Assembly (NCBI RefSeq): GCF_037963835.1
Contig: NZ_CP150145.1
Location: forward strand, 4,092,001 to 4,156,000
DNA length: 64,000 nt
Source: Paenibacillus sp. FSL H8-0332
Lineage (GTDB): Bacteria; Bacillota; Bacilli; Paenibacillales; Paenibacillaceae
Reading direction: 5' to 3'
In this document: positions 16,274-24,722 of the stretch, in pieces
How positions within the stretch are numbered: the stretch's first letter is position 1
How the letters are laid out: each line of letters begins with the position of its first letter
The notes under the pieces: model-generated
What the model was told of the DNA's origin: nothing
Seen by the model: the letters and a program-made list of their open reading frames with translations, nothing else
Databases searched by the model: none
Position numbers and translations under genes: made by a program

Positions 16274-16767
16274 CTAGAACTTTATTATCTTTTGACAGTT
16301 CTCGCCTATGGCTTCGATAGCATAGGTATTATCTTGCCTTCTCCCAGCTTCGACAAATTCCAGTTTGGATTGGCGCAGAATCGCCCCTTTTGTCACAAAC
16401 AGGTGGTATATCGACAGGTTCATTGCGGGTTCACCGTTAGAGTTCTGAATCGTCACCAGGTCCGCATCCTCAGCAATCTTCACCGAGCCTGCGTGCCCTT
16501 CACCACATTCAAGAAAACCGCATCCTTATCACTCATACCGTCTCCGACAAAATGAGGATAGCTGATGAACGCTTCACGCTTCTTAGCATTCCAGTCCAGT
16601 GAGAGCATCACGGTACCATTCATCAGTGTGGCCCCCCTTGCGGAGGTGGTAATCGGCGAGTTATTCAGATAGATTTGAATCGCGGGTAGCTGGGCGGTTT
16701 GAGTGGAACCGGAAGCTGCGATCATAAAGTGCCCTACTCTCTCAGAAAACACCATATTCCACATCAT
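16274..16767 (-). pseudogene. Unknown protein split into two frames (frameshift or GTGA-coupled pair)
   Basis: The first frame (16767-16480, 95 residues) contains SERVGHFMIAASGSTQTAQL and SPITTSARGATLMNGTVML, and stops at a TGA. The second (16483-16274, 69 residues) starts at a GTG overlapping that stop in GTGA and reads KIAEDADLVTIQNSNGEPA, then FVTKGAILRQSKLEF. In the +1 frame just before the stop the sequence GHAGSVKIAED reads through smoothly, which favours one original protein of about 164 residues interrupted by an indel. A coupled two-gene reading is possible. No family recognised. Confidence 0.45.
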
Positions 16768-16869
16768 AGCTTAAAGCGGATGGAACAGCAGAATATTACA
16801 TGGTAGACTGAGAAAAAAATGCCCGCATTCATCCGTTGGATGAAAAGCGGACTTGGGAGAGAGCTTCAA

Positions 16870-17841
16870 ATGGCAAAATGGGATAATATGCTGGCTATGT
16901 TATGGATGCTGCGGTCCGGCAAAAAGCTCACTGCCGCACAGATTGCGGACAGTCTGGAGATCAGCGTCCGTACCGTGTACCGGTATATCGATGCGCTTGG
17001 TGCCAGTGGTGTGCCGGTGGTAGCCGAATCCGGACATGACGGCGGAGTGTATATTCTGGACAGCTTCAGCGAGACGCCCCTGTTCTTCAACGCGTTAGAG
17101 CTGAAGGCGCTTGTGGATGCTTATAAATTCGCGGTCGGTGCAGGCTATCCATATGCGAAGGAGCTGGAGAGCGCCCTCAAGAAGGTGGAGAACGGACTGC
17201 ACGAAGAACAACGCCATGACTTGTCCCTGCAAACAAGCGGCCTCGATGTCATTGCCCCGTCCCGTGCGCCGTCTGTGGTTCCCTTGTTGCGGGAGCTGGA
17301 GCAGGCTGTGAAGGCGGGCCAGACGGTGCACCTCACATACCGTAAATTGAATACTGCACAGGCTGAGGAGCGGGAGGTCGATCCGTATGGTCTGGCTTAC
17401 GACCGTTCGGAATGGTATATGGTTGGGTTCTGTCACCGGTCACAGGCCATGCGGACCTATCGTGTGGACCGCATTGTCAATCTTACGTTAACGGAAGCCA
17501 GCTTCCCTAAGCCGGAGCCCTTCTCGGTATCTGCCTATTTCCGCAGCCAACTGGAGCCAGAGCCGGAAGCAAATGCCCCTCTGCTCGTGATCCGTATCGA
17601 AGGGGATCCGGATGCGCTGAACAAGCTATGCGGCAACTGGCATCTGCGGCACTACCTGACGGAGCGGACCGACCGGGAGGCGCGGTTCCTGCTCGATGCT
17701 CCCTCCATGAACAAATACCTTCCCAAGTATCTGTTAAGCTTCGGCACTTCCATCCGTATTCTGGAGCCGCTGGAGCTGAAGGAGCAGATTCAGGAATTAG
17801 CCTGTGAGGTTACCAGACATTACATAAACGATGGGGATTGA
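16870..17841 (+). CDS. WYL-domain (YafY/DeoR-like) transcriptional regulator
   Basis: A 323-residue regulator. Residues 1-60 carry a DeoR-type helix-turn-helix (LTAAQIADSLEISVRTVYRY) followed by a GHDGGVYIL wing. Residues about 140-225 are a WYL domain (TVHLTYRKL, EVDPYGLAYDRSEWYMVGFC, RTYRVDRI), which in related proteins binds nucleic acid or nucleotide ligands. A C-terminal WCX extension follows. I start at the ATG at 16870 because GGAGAG lies eight bases upstream; an earlier ATG at 16819 has no ribosome site. The DinB gene follows 93 bases downstream and may be its target. Confidence 0.85.
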   Translation: MAKWDNMLAMLWMLRSGKKLTAAQIADSLEISVRTVYRYIDALGASGVPVVAESGHDGGVYILDSFSETPLFFNALELKALVDAYKFAVGAGYPYAKELESALKKVENGLHEEQRHDLSLQTSGLDVIAPSRAPSVVPLLRELEQAVKAGQTVHLTYRKLNTAQAEEREVDPYGLAYDRSEWYMVGFCHRSQAMRTYRVDRIVNLTLTEASFPKPEPFSVSAYFRSQLEPEPEANAPLLVIRIEGDPDALNKLCGNWHLRHYLTERTDREARFLLDAPSMNKYLPKYLLSFGTSIRILEPLELKEQIQELACEVTRHYINDGD

Positions 17842-17847
17842 ACTTCA

Positions 17848-17864
17848 CTGACAGCCTCTGTCAG
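17848..17864. promoter_or_regulatory. Inverted repeat between WYL regulator and DinB gene
   Basis: CTGACAG-CCT-CTGTCAG is a perfect 7-bp dyad directly after the WYL stop codon and upstream of a TATAAG -10-like box at 17874. It may be an operator for the WYL protein or a weak hairpin. Confidence 0.4.
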
Positions 17865-17934
17865 TAAAGCTGTTATAAGATGGAGACAAGATTACTAAGC
17901 CAGACTGTATACATCTGGAGAGGAGAATTTACCC

Positions 17935-18447
17935 ATGATTAAGCAGCCCTATGCCTTGTATGATTTCCATATTTGGGCCTATGCCCGGATATTCAACCAT
18001 CTGGAGGAGTTACCGGAGGAAGTATTTCACGCGGAAGTAACAAGTGTGTTCCCGTCCGTGGCCCAAACCTTCGGACATCTGTATGTGTTCGAGCGGCTCT
18101 ATCACTCTGTGCTGTCTGAGGTGCCTATTGAAGAGATTTTTCCGCATATTCCCGTCTGGACTGCAGAAGCGAAGGACATTCCGGTGGATGGCATGCGGAG
18201 ATTATTTGCCGGTGCCGCTGAGGAGTTTCATGTTCTGATGGAGCATACCCCCGACCCGGACAAGGCCATGACTATTGTTCATCCGTCCTACGGCAGTCTG
18301 GATACCTGCTTCTCGGACATCCTGCGGCATGTGGTCAATCATGGCACCTACCACCGGGGCAATGTCACCGCCATGCTGCGGCAGCAGGGATATTCCGGCG
18401 TTCCGACGGATTATCTGTTTTTTTTGATGGAATGCAGCAAGAAATGA
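17935..18447 (+). CDS. DinB-family metal-binding protein
   Basis: A 170-residue four-helix-bundle protein of the DinB/YfiT superfamily. Candidate metal ligands are the histidine in VAQTFGHLYVFERLYH near residue 48 and the two in HVVNHGTYHRGNV near residues 130-140. Some family members are thiol (bacillithiol) S-transferases and others have no known role. GAGAGGAG precedes the ATG. It is likely co-regulated with the WYL regulator upstream. Confidence 0.85.
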   Translation: MIKQPYALYDFHIWAYARIFNHLEELPEEVFHAEVTSVFPSVAQTFGHLYVFERLYHSVLSEVPIEEIFPHIPVWTAEAKDIPVDGMRRLFAGAAEEFHVLMEHTPDPDKAMTIVHPSYGSLDTCFSDILRHVVNHGTYHRGNVTAMLRQQGYSGVPTDYLFFLMECSKK

Positions 18448-18467
18448 CTAGGGTATTCTGCCCAATG

Positions 18468-18508
18468 AAGCAGCTCCTGCGGCATATTCGCTGCAGGAGC
18501 TGCTTTTT
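18468..18508 (+). terminator. Strong rho-independent terminator
   Basis: A 13-bp stem AAGCAGCTCCTGC/GCAGGAGCTGCTT is followed by a T-run on the plus strand, 20 bases after the DinB stop. It lies at the convergent end of the eCIS operon and may serve both. Confidence 0.85.
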
Positions 18509-18536
18509 CACCTTGTACACTGAGGATTTATTGCAA

Positions 18537-21500
18537 TTAAGCGCCTGCCAAGGCCGTGACCTGAACCTTAAGTTCATTGACCTGCTTGCGCATGTCTTGA
18601 GCTTCCTTCTGCTGCTTCTGGACTACCGTGGTCAGTACGCCGATGATGTCCATCAGCACTACAGACTTATGATCGGCAGTGGAGAAAATCTGCGGCACAT
18701 CCTCGGCAATGAAGCCGATATTCTGCTTCTTGCCGTTCTCTGTCTTGTAGTTGAAGGTCACCGGCTTCAGCTTGTTCAGCAACTCCAGCGCCTTCTTCAC
18801 CGGCAGGCTGGCGATGTTCTCCTTGTAGGTCCGGGAGGAGGTCTGCGCGAAGTTCGTTGCCCGCAGGTTGCCGTTCACATCCAGCTTGTAATTATCCGCG
18901 GGCGCTTTGCCAATGCCAATATTGCTGCTGGAATCTAGCGTTAATGCATCTGCCACCTGGACCAGTTCATCATAGACGGAATCCTGGCAGACCAGCTTCT
19001 GCATACTTCCCTCAATGCCCGCCTGCCATGCATTTGCCGTAGCATCCCAGAGAATCTGTGCCTTCTTATCCTTGCCCCTGTCAAGCTCGATCCCCCGGGT
19101 AACCGTCAGGCTTCCGCTGATTATGGCATCCTTCACGTTTAGTGTATCGCTGAGAGTCAGGTCCTTCGCTGACAGCGCGCCGCTGACTATGACGTCCTTA
19201 GCAGTGAACGATCCAGTCACTTCGGCATCTGCAGCCGTCAATAAGGTGTTGATTACAGCTTTCTTTGCATTCAACGTTCCGCTAACCGTAGCCTCCTTCA
19301 CCTCGGCTGTGCCACTCAGCATTGCGTCCTTAGCGGTTAACGAACCGTTCACAACGGCGTCAGTGACCGTTAACTTCCCGGATACTAGGGCATTGCCGTT
19401 CACATCCAGCTTGGCGGCTGGTGCGGCGGTGCCGATTCCGATATTGCCGGAAGCCACCTTCAGCACAGCATTCAGATCCGTAAGCTCCTTATGCGTATGA
19501 CCGCTGTAAGAGAGCTGCTTAAGGCTTCCAGCAAGTCCCATCTGCCATTCAGCCAGCGCTTCGTTCCATACAATCTGTGCCTTGGCGCCTGTGCCTCTAC
19601 CCACATTAATACCTTGGCTAAGAGTAAGGCTGCCCGTAATTGCAGCGTCCTTCGCGGAGAACGTTCCGCTTACCTCGGCATCCGTAGCCGTTAATACGCC
19701 GCTGACGTTTGCGCGCTTAGACGTTAACGTTCCGCTTACAGCGGCGTCCATAACGGTTATCCCGCCGGATACCGCCGCATTGCCGTTCACCTCAAGCTTG
19801 GCCGTTGGCGCTGCGGTGCCAATTCCGACATTCCCGGAGGCGATCTTCAGCACTCCGGTCAGCTCCGACAGCTCCTGGTGCGTATGGCCGCTGTAGGAGA
19901 GCTGCTTCATGCTTCCTGCAATACCCGCCGTCCAGACATCCTGGACTTCATCCCAGAGCAGCTGTGCCTTCTGATCCATTCCCCTGTCCACTGTAATCCC
20001 ATGGCCTAGCGTAAGACTTCCGGTGACGGTGGCGTCCTGTGCAGTGAAGCCTCCGCTGACGGTGGCATCCTGAGCAGTGAAACCTCCGCTAACCGTGACA
20101 TCCTGTGCGGTGAAAGCTCCGCTGACCGTAACATCCTTAAGCGCAGCCAGGCCGCTGATCTTGGCACTTGCTGCTGCTAAGCCTCCGCTTAACGAAGCCT
20201 CTGTGACCGTCAATGATCCGCTGACCACGGCACTCCCTTTGACCTCCAGCTTAGCGGCTCGGGCATCCGTACCAATCCCGACATTGCCTTCGTCAACAGT
20301 GATCGCCCCCGACAGCGAAGCATACTCGGGGTGGGTATGGCCCTTGAACTCAATAGCCTTCAGGGTATTCGAGACTCCGGCCAGCCACTCATCGGCGTTC
20401 TCATCCCATAGCAGCTGGGCTGGAAGAGCGGTGCCGCCGCGGAATACCTCCAGACCGGCATTTTGAACAATCGGTGTCTTCTGAGGCGCATACTTGTTGA
20501 CTCTTATGATGTTGTCTTCAACCTCAAGGGTAGCCGCATTAATCGTCACCATGTCGCCATTCACCGTCAGATTGCCGTTCACGGTCAGATCCTTGGATAT
20601 GGCGGCGCTGACTGCGCTAAGTTCCCCGTTAATTGCCGCATTGCCTTGTACATCGAGCTTGGACTTAGGATTGAAGGTCCCTATACCGACCTCTCCGCTG
20701 TTGGTAACGCTGAAAGCACTGCTTCCTCCCGGTACCTGCACATCCAGCAGCGCCAGCGGAGTCGTTGTTCCGATACCGACATATCCCTTCGCATCCGAGA
20801 AGAGGGCAATCGTATTGCCGAGTGAATTGAACAGCTTGTTCTGGCCGCCCTTCCCGGTGCCGAATTCAGAGAAGGTGACCCCGTCGCCATAAAACCAGGC
20901 ATTCTGCTCATTATTCCAGTAGATCCGGGCATTCTTCTGTGGGCTTCCGTCTTTGTTCAAGCCGCGCAGAGCTTCAAACCCCCCGGCAGTCACATTCCCG
21001 GACACCACCGCATGATTGCTAATCACGGCACCTGCTGCATTAATCCCTTTGTTAAAAGAAGCGGAGCCCTCGAATACAGCATCACTATGAGCGGTCAGCT
21101 TACCCGAGAAGGATGCCGCGCCAGAGAACTCTGTCTCCGTCCGGAAGACCGCTTTGCCTGCCACATCCAGCACTTCGGTAGGATTATCCGTGCCCACTCC
21201 CATCTTGCCGCTGCGGGTCAGGCTGAGTACCGTTCTGCCGGCAGTGCCCAGCTTCCAGCGGTCCTTAGCCCACTTGATCTGCGCGTTGGTCTCGGTGCCC
21301 TGCTGCACCTCAATGCCGTCTCCGACCGTCACTGTTCCCGCAATTGCTGCGCTGGCTGCAGTCACTGCTCCTGTAATCGCAGCACCCGCAGCCTTCAATA
21401 TGCCGGAGGCCTGGACATTGCCGGACGAATCCACTACCAGCGCCGCACTATCCGCAGGTGTTGCAAGCTGCCACTGGTCCTTGACCTCATCCCAGGCAAG

Positions 21501-24482
21501 CTTGGCCGGATTCTGATCCGGGCCGCGATAGATCTCAATTCCGCCACCTGCAAGCGACTTGACTGTACCCGCATCCTTGTTGATGGTAATCCAGGGACTG
21601 CCGATATCCAGCTCATCTGTGGCGATTGTGGCAGAAGTTCCCCGGACCTCCAGATCTCCGGCTACCGTCAGGTTGCTGCCCACCGTCAGGTCATGGTGAA
21701 CATCTACATCCCCTTCGGCGCTGGCGCTGAGTGCCAGGATGTCACTTTTCGGATTGTACAGCTGGCTATGAAGATGCAGAGCATCCGCACTCGCCATCTG
21801 CGTCAGCTTGTCCCAGGAGCTGCCGCTGGCGACATTCTCCAGTGAATTTCCGATACCCACCTTCCACTTCCGCTCGCTTTCGTTCCAGAACATTCTGGCT
21901 GGCGGCTGCGATTCTCCCCGGAAGACCTCAATGCCGCTCTCGGGGGCTGGCGGGGTATCCCCTGCGAATTTGTTGATCTCAATGACGTTATTGGTGACGA
22001 CCAGATCTTCACGGTTAAGCGTGGTCGTGGTACCTTTGACGATCAGGTTGCCGTCTACCTTAACCAGGCCCTGAACCGCCAGACCGCCGCTGACTTCCGC
22101 CCCGTTGTTGACAGTTAGGGTACCCTGCACCTCTGCATCATTGATTATTTCAATATCAGCATCTGCAGTAACCTGGACAGCCGTGTTGCCCGCGCTATCG
22201 CTCAGGGAATTGTGCCGGTGCAGGCCATCGGCATCTGAGCTGACGCCTCCGGTCAACGCATCCCAATTGCTCCCGTAAGCAATATTGGACAGCTCATTGC
22301 CAAGGCCCAGCTTCCATCTGCCATCCGTCTCGTCCCAGAGCAGCCTGGCGCTCGGGTTCAGCTTGCCCCGGTAGACCTCAATGCTGCTCTGCTTCAGGGA
22401 GGAACTGTTCCCCTCGAATTTATTCAGCTCAATCCGGTTGCTGACCACCACCAGATCTTCCTTTTTGACGAAGGTCGTAGTTCCCTTGACCGTCAGATTG
22501 CCTTCAATCGTGGCCGATCCTCCCACATTCAGATCGGACTTCATCGTTGCACTGCCCTTGGCTAACAGCGTACCACCAAGCTCCATATTCCCGGATGCCG
22601 ACAGCTTTCCCTGTCCGTCTGCCGACAGAATCGTTCCGCCGGACGGTGTGCTCAGTGTGCTGTGCTTATGGGAAGCATCCGCTACAGACCCGTTCGTCAG
22701 CGAGTCCCATTTGTTCCCGTAGGGAATGTCCGACATGCTGCCTTCAAGCCCGATTCTCCACTTGCGGTCTGTTTCATTCCACTCCATGCGTGCTGCCGGA
22801 AGCTGGCTGCCCCGGTAGACATCCAGCCCTCCCTTGTTACCCAGAGCTGTGTGGTCTTCCGCCTTATTGACCGTAAGGAAGCTGTCTGCTACCTCCTGCT
22901 CAATCTTCCGGATTACCACCTCTTCTTCCCGGACGATCAGCTTGTTCACGGTCAGGGTCTCGCCGACCATCAGCTCATGGGGGATATTCACATTGCCGTC
23001 CGCACCGATCTCCAGCGCAAGCAGGCTCTTGTCTTCGTTATGGAACTGCCTGTGGGTATGCAGAGCATCTGCGTTCCGGTTGCCGCCGGTCAGCTCCACC
23101 CACTGCTTCCCGTCAGGAATATTGGTCATATCCCCATTGGCGGTGCCGGTCTGCCAGGATTTCGCGGCTTCATTCCAGGCTATCTTAGCATTGGGCAGCG
23201 TGGCTCCCCGGAAGACCTCCAGGCCATCCTTCTGGGATACCAGTGTCCCGGATATGCTCATCCCCCGGTCAACCAGAATTGTGCCGGAGTTATCCGTACG
23301 AAGCACCGGTGTCCCGTCCGCAGCCTTCAGCTGGCTATGGCTATGCAGACTATCTGCATTCGCGCCGTGATGCAGCTGCTCCCAGTCTGCTCCGTAAGCA
23401 ACCTTGAACATGCCGCTGGCCTTGTCACCCTCCAGCGCTTCGGTTCCGATCATCCAGCTCTCATTCTTCTCATCCCATTGCAGCTTGGCACTGGAATGAT
23501 CCTTACGCAGGATCTCAAGGCCCATCCGGTCTTCTTCAGCGGCATTCTGATTCAGGGTAACCTTGCTTCCGCCGATGATAACCTGGGGAACATCCAGCAC
23601 CGCCATTCCTCCGCTGACTTCAATCCCTTGCTTCGCGGAGAAGGGCCCCTCCATAGTCGACGCGCCGGAGACCTCCAGATCGCCGGACTCATTCACCTTG
23701 AACACCGCTGCGCTGCCCGAGGTTACAGATAGCGTGCCGTCTATATCCACCGCTCCATAAGTGCTGATGGCTCCTGCCTTGATATCGCCAGTGAACTCCG
23801 TCAGCGCAGCGTGAACATTGAGCCGGCTCCCTGCCTCACCGTCCAGTTCTTCCGAATTGCTAAGGAAGGGCGTCTCGGGCTTCTTCTCTTTGCCGATAAT
23901 GATCTGATCTGCCTTAAGCACCGTCCCGCCTGCGGCCCTGGTCACCAGCTGAGACCCGTCTACATCCGTCTCATAGATCCCGCCGATCGTTAAGGACCCG
24001 TCCTGGGAATGCTTCAGATTCACCCGGGCCAGCAGGATGTTCTGGTGTACATCTGCGGGCTTCCGGGAGCTTATATCAATGTTCGCCTGCTCCAGCACAT
24101 GGATGGGGTTGCCTCCGCCCTTGAGCAGATCTGTATCCGTCAGCTTTTCCTTATAGCTGATAGAAATATAGATCTGATCCGAAGTGCTGTACCCGGAGAG
24201 ATTAATCACCCGATCCGGGTGAGCGTCACTGACCATAATTTCCTGGCTGATCTCCTCATTGTGCTCCGGGTCGGTGACACGGTTGAGGGCAAAGCCCGGA
24301 GCGATCTCAACGGTTATCCCGTCCCGCATGGTGACCTTAAGGCCATCCACGACTCCCCAATCATGAAAATGACGGTTGTGCAGCTGCCGCACACGCTTAT
24401 GGTAATTCTGATCCAGCGTCAGATCCTCTTCCTTCAGCAGCAGCCCGTTGAAATAATTCATGCGTTTCATATCCTTTGGCAC
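18537..24482 (-). CDS. Very large eCIS tail-fibre protein with S74 C-terminal chaperone domain
   Basis: A 1981-residue fibre. Residues 1-200 form an attachment domain (RMNYFNGLLLKEEDLTLDQN, then LHNRHFHDWGVVDGLKV) shared with the fibre at 24723. The body has about 12 copies of a module with consensus EVxRG...AxLxWDE...W..G followed by LHxHxxL, alternating with 11-residue beta-helix-like repeats of the TVSGxxTAxDA type and VGIGTxxPxAKLEVNG segments. Residues about 1885-1981 are a peptidase-S74-type intramolecular chaperone (SSRTYKENIASLPVKKALEL, then IGFIAEDVPQIF), which trimerises and may cut itself off, ending in a coiled coil. It should bind target-cell surfaces. A GTG start has GGAGGAG upstream. 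Confidence 0.85.
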   Translation of the reverse strand: MPKDMKRMNYFNGLLLKEEDLTLDQNYHKRVRQLHNRHFHDWGVVDGLKVTMRDGITVEIAPGFALNRVTDPEHNEEISQEIMVSDAHPDRVINLSGYSTSDQIYISISYKEKLTDTDLLKGGGNPIHVLEQANIDISSRKPADVHQNILLARVNLKHSQDGSLTIGGIYETDVDGSQLVTRAAGGTVLKADQIIIGKEKKPETPFLSNSEELDGEAGSRLNVHAALTEFTGDIKAGAISTYGAVDIDGTLSVTSGSAAVFKVNESGDLEVSGASTMEGPFSAKQGIEVSGGMAVLDVPQVIIGGSKVTLNQNAAEEDRMGLEILRKDHSSAKLQWDEKNESWMIGTEALEGDKASGMFKVAYGADWEQLHHGANADSLHSHSQLKAADGTPVLRTDNSGTILVDRGMSISGTLVSQKDGLEVFRGATLPNAKIAWNEAAKSWQTGTANGDMTNIPDGKQWVELTGGNRNADALHTHRQFHNEDKSLLALEIGADGNVNIPHELMVGETLTVNKLIVREEEVVIRKIEQEVADSFLTVNKAEDHTALGNKGGLDVYRGSQLPAARMEWNETDRKWRIGLEGSMSDIPYGNKWDSLTNGSVADASHKHSTLSTPSGGTILSADGQGKLSASGNMELGGTLLAKGSATMKSDLNVGGSATIEGNLTVKGTTTFVKKEDLVVVSNRIELNKFEGNSSSLKQSSIEVYRGKLNPSARLLWDETDGRWKLGLGNELSNIAYGSNWDALTGGVSSDADGLHRHNSLSDSAGNTAVQVTADADIEIINDAEVQGTLTVNNGAEVSGGLAVQGLVKVDGNLIVKGTTTTLNREDLVVTNNVIEINKFAGDTPPAPESGIEVFRGESQPPARMFWNESERKWKVGIGNSLENVASGSSWDKLTQMASADALHLHSQLYNPKSDILALSASAEGDVDVHHDLTVGSNLTVAGDLEVRGTSATIATDELDIGSPWITINKDAGTVKSLAGGGIEIYRGPDQNPAKLAWDEVKDQWQLATPADSAALVVDSSGNVQASGILKAAGAAITGAVTAASAAIAGTVTVGDGIEVQQGTETNAQIKWAKDRWKLGTAGRTVLSLTRSGKMGVGTDNPTEVLDVAGKAVFRTETEFSGAASFSGKLTAHSDAVFEGSASFNKGINAAGAVISNHAVVSGNVTAGGFEALRGLNKDGSPQKNARIYWNNEQNAWFYGDGVTFSEFGTGKGGQNKLFNSLGNTIALFSDAKGYVGIGTTTPLALLDVQVPGGSSAFSVTNSGEVGIGTFNPKSKLDVQGNAAINGELSAVSAAISKDLTVNGNLTVNGDMVTINAATLEVEDNIIRVNKYAPQKTPIVQNAGLEVFRGGTALPAQLLWDENADEWLAGVSNTLKAIEFKGHTHPEYASLSGAITVDEGNVGIGTDARAAKLEVKGSAVVSGSLTVTEASLSGGLAAASAKISGLAALKDVTVSGAFTAQDVTVSGGFTAQDATVSGGFTAQDATVTGSLTLGHGITVDRGMDQKAQLLWDEVQDVWTAGIAGSMKQLSYSGHTHQELSELTGVLKIASGNVGIGTAAPTAKLEVNGNAAVSGGITVMDAAVSGTLTSKRANVSGVLTATDAEVSGTFSAKDAAITGSLTLSQGINVGRGTGAKAQIVWNEALAEWQMGLAGSLKQLSYSGHTHKELTDLNAVLKVASGNIGIGTAAPAAKLDVNGNALVSGKLTVTDAVVNGSLTAKDAMLSGTAEVKEATVSGTLNAKKAVINTLLTAADAEVTGSFTAKDVIVSGALSAKDLTLSDTLNVKDAIISGSLTVTRGIELDRGKDKKAQILWDATANAWQAGIEGSMQKLVCQDSVYDELVQVADALTLDSSSNIGIGKAPADNYKLDVNGNLRATNFAQTSSRTYKENIASLPVKKALELLNKLKPVTFNYKTENGKKQNIGFIAEDVPQIFSTADHKSVVLMDIIGVLTTVVQKQQKEAQDMRKQVNELKVQVTALAGA
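20025..20127 (-). repeat. 33-bp tandem repeats inside the large fibre gene
   Basis: Three adjacent 33-bp units encode TAQDATVSGGF-type 11-residue repeats, differing by a few bases each. They probably make successive turns or strands of a beta-helical shaft and could change in number by slippage. Confidence 0.7.
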
Positions 24483-24520
24483 AATCCCACTCCTCCCAGC
24501 TCTTCATAGTTACAGCTAGC

Positions 24521-24703
24521 TTAGGCCTGAACGGACTCCTCTTCTGCGCCAGCCAGCTCCTCCAGCACCTGGATGGCCCCGCTGATGCGTGTTAAGGTAT
24601 ATCCCAGATTGGTACGCTTCTCGTCCAGCTCCTGGATCATCTGCCGCCCGGTTTCAAGCTCTGCCTTCAGTTCGTTCATGCGTGCTTCTAATTGTTCTTT
24701 CAT
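24521..24703 (-). CDS. Small coiled-coil protein between the two fibre genes
   Basis: A 60-residue, highly charged protein (MKEQLEARMNELKAELETGR, then a LDEKRTNLGYTLTRISGAIQ stretch) predicted to be one long helix forming a coiled coil. AGGAGG with an 8-base spacer gives a strong start. It sits 19 bases after the 946-residue fibre and before the 1981-residue fibre in the same operon. It may be a fibre assembly chaperone or a connector. Function is inferred from position only. Confidence 0.7.
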   Translation of the reverse strand: MKEQLEARMNELKAELETGRQMIQELDEKRTNLGYTLTRISGAIQVLEELAGAEEESVQA

Positions 24704-24722
24704 GAGTTCATCCTCCTAAGGT

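Noticed and set aside
21012..21845. Long plus-strand frames inside the fibre genes
   Set aside because: They mirror the repetitive fibre coding sequence on the other strand and have no recognisable domain or ribosome site.
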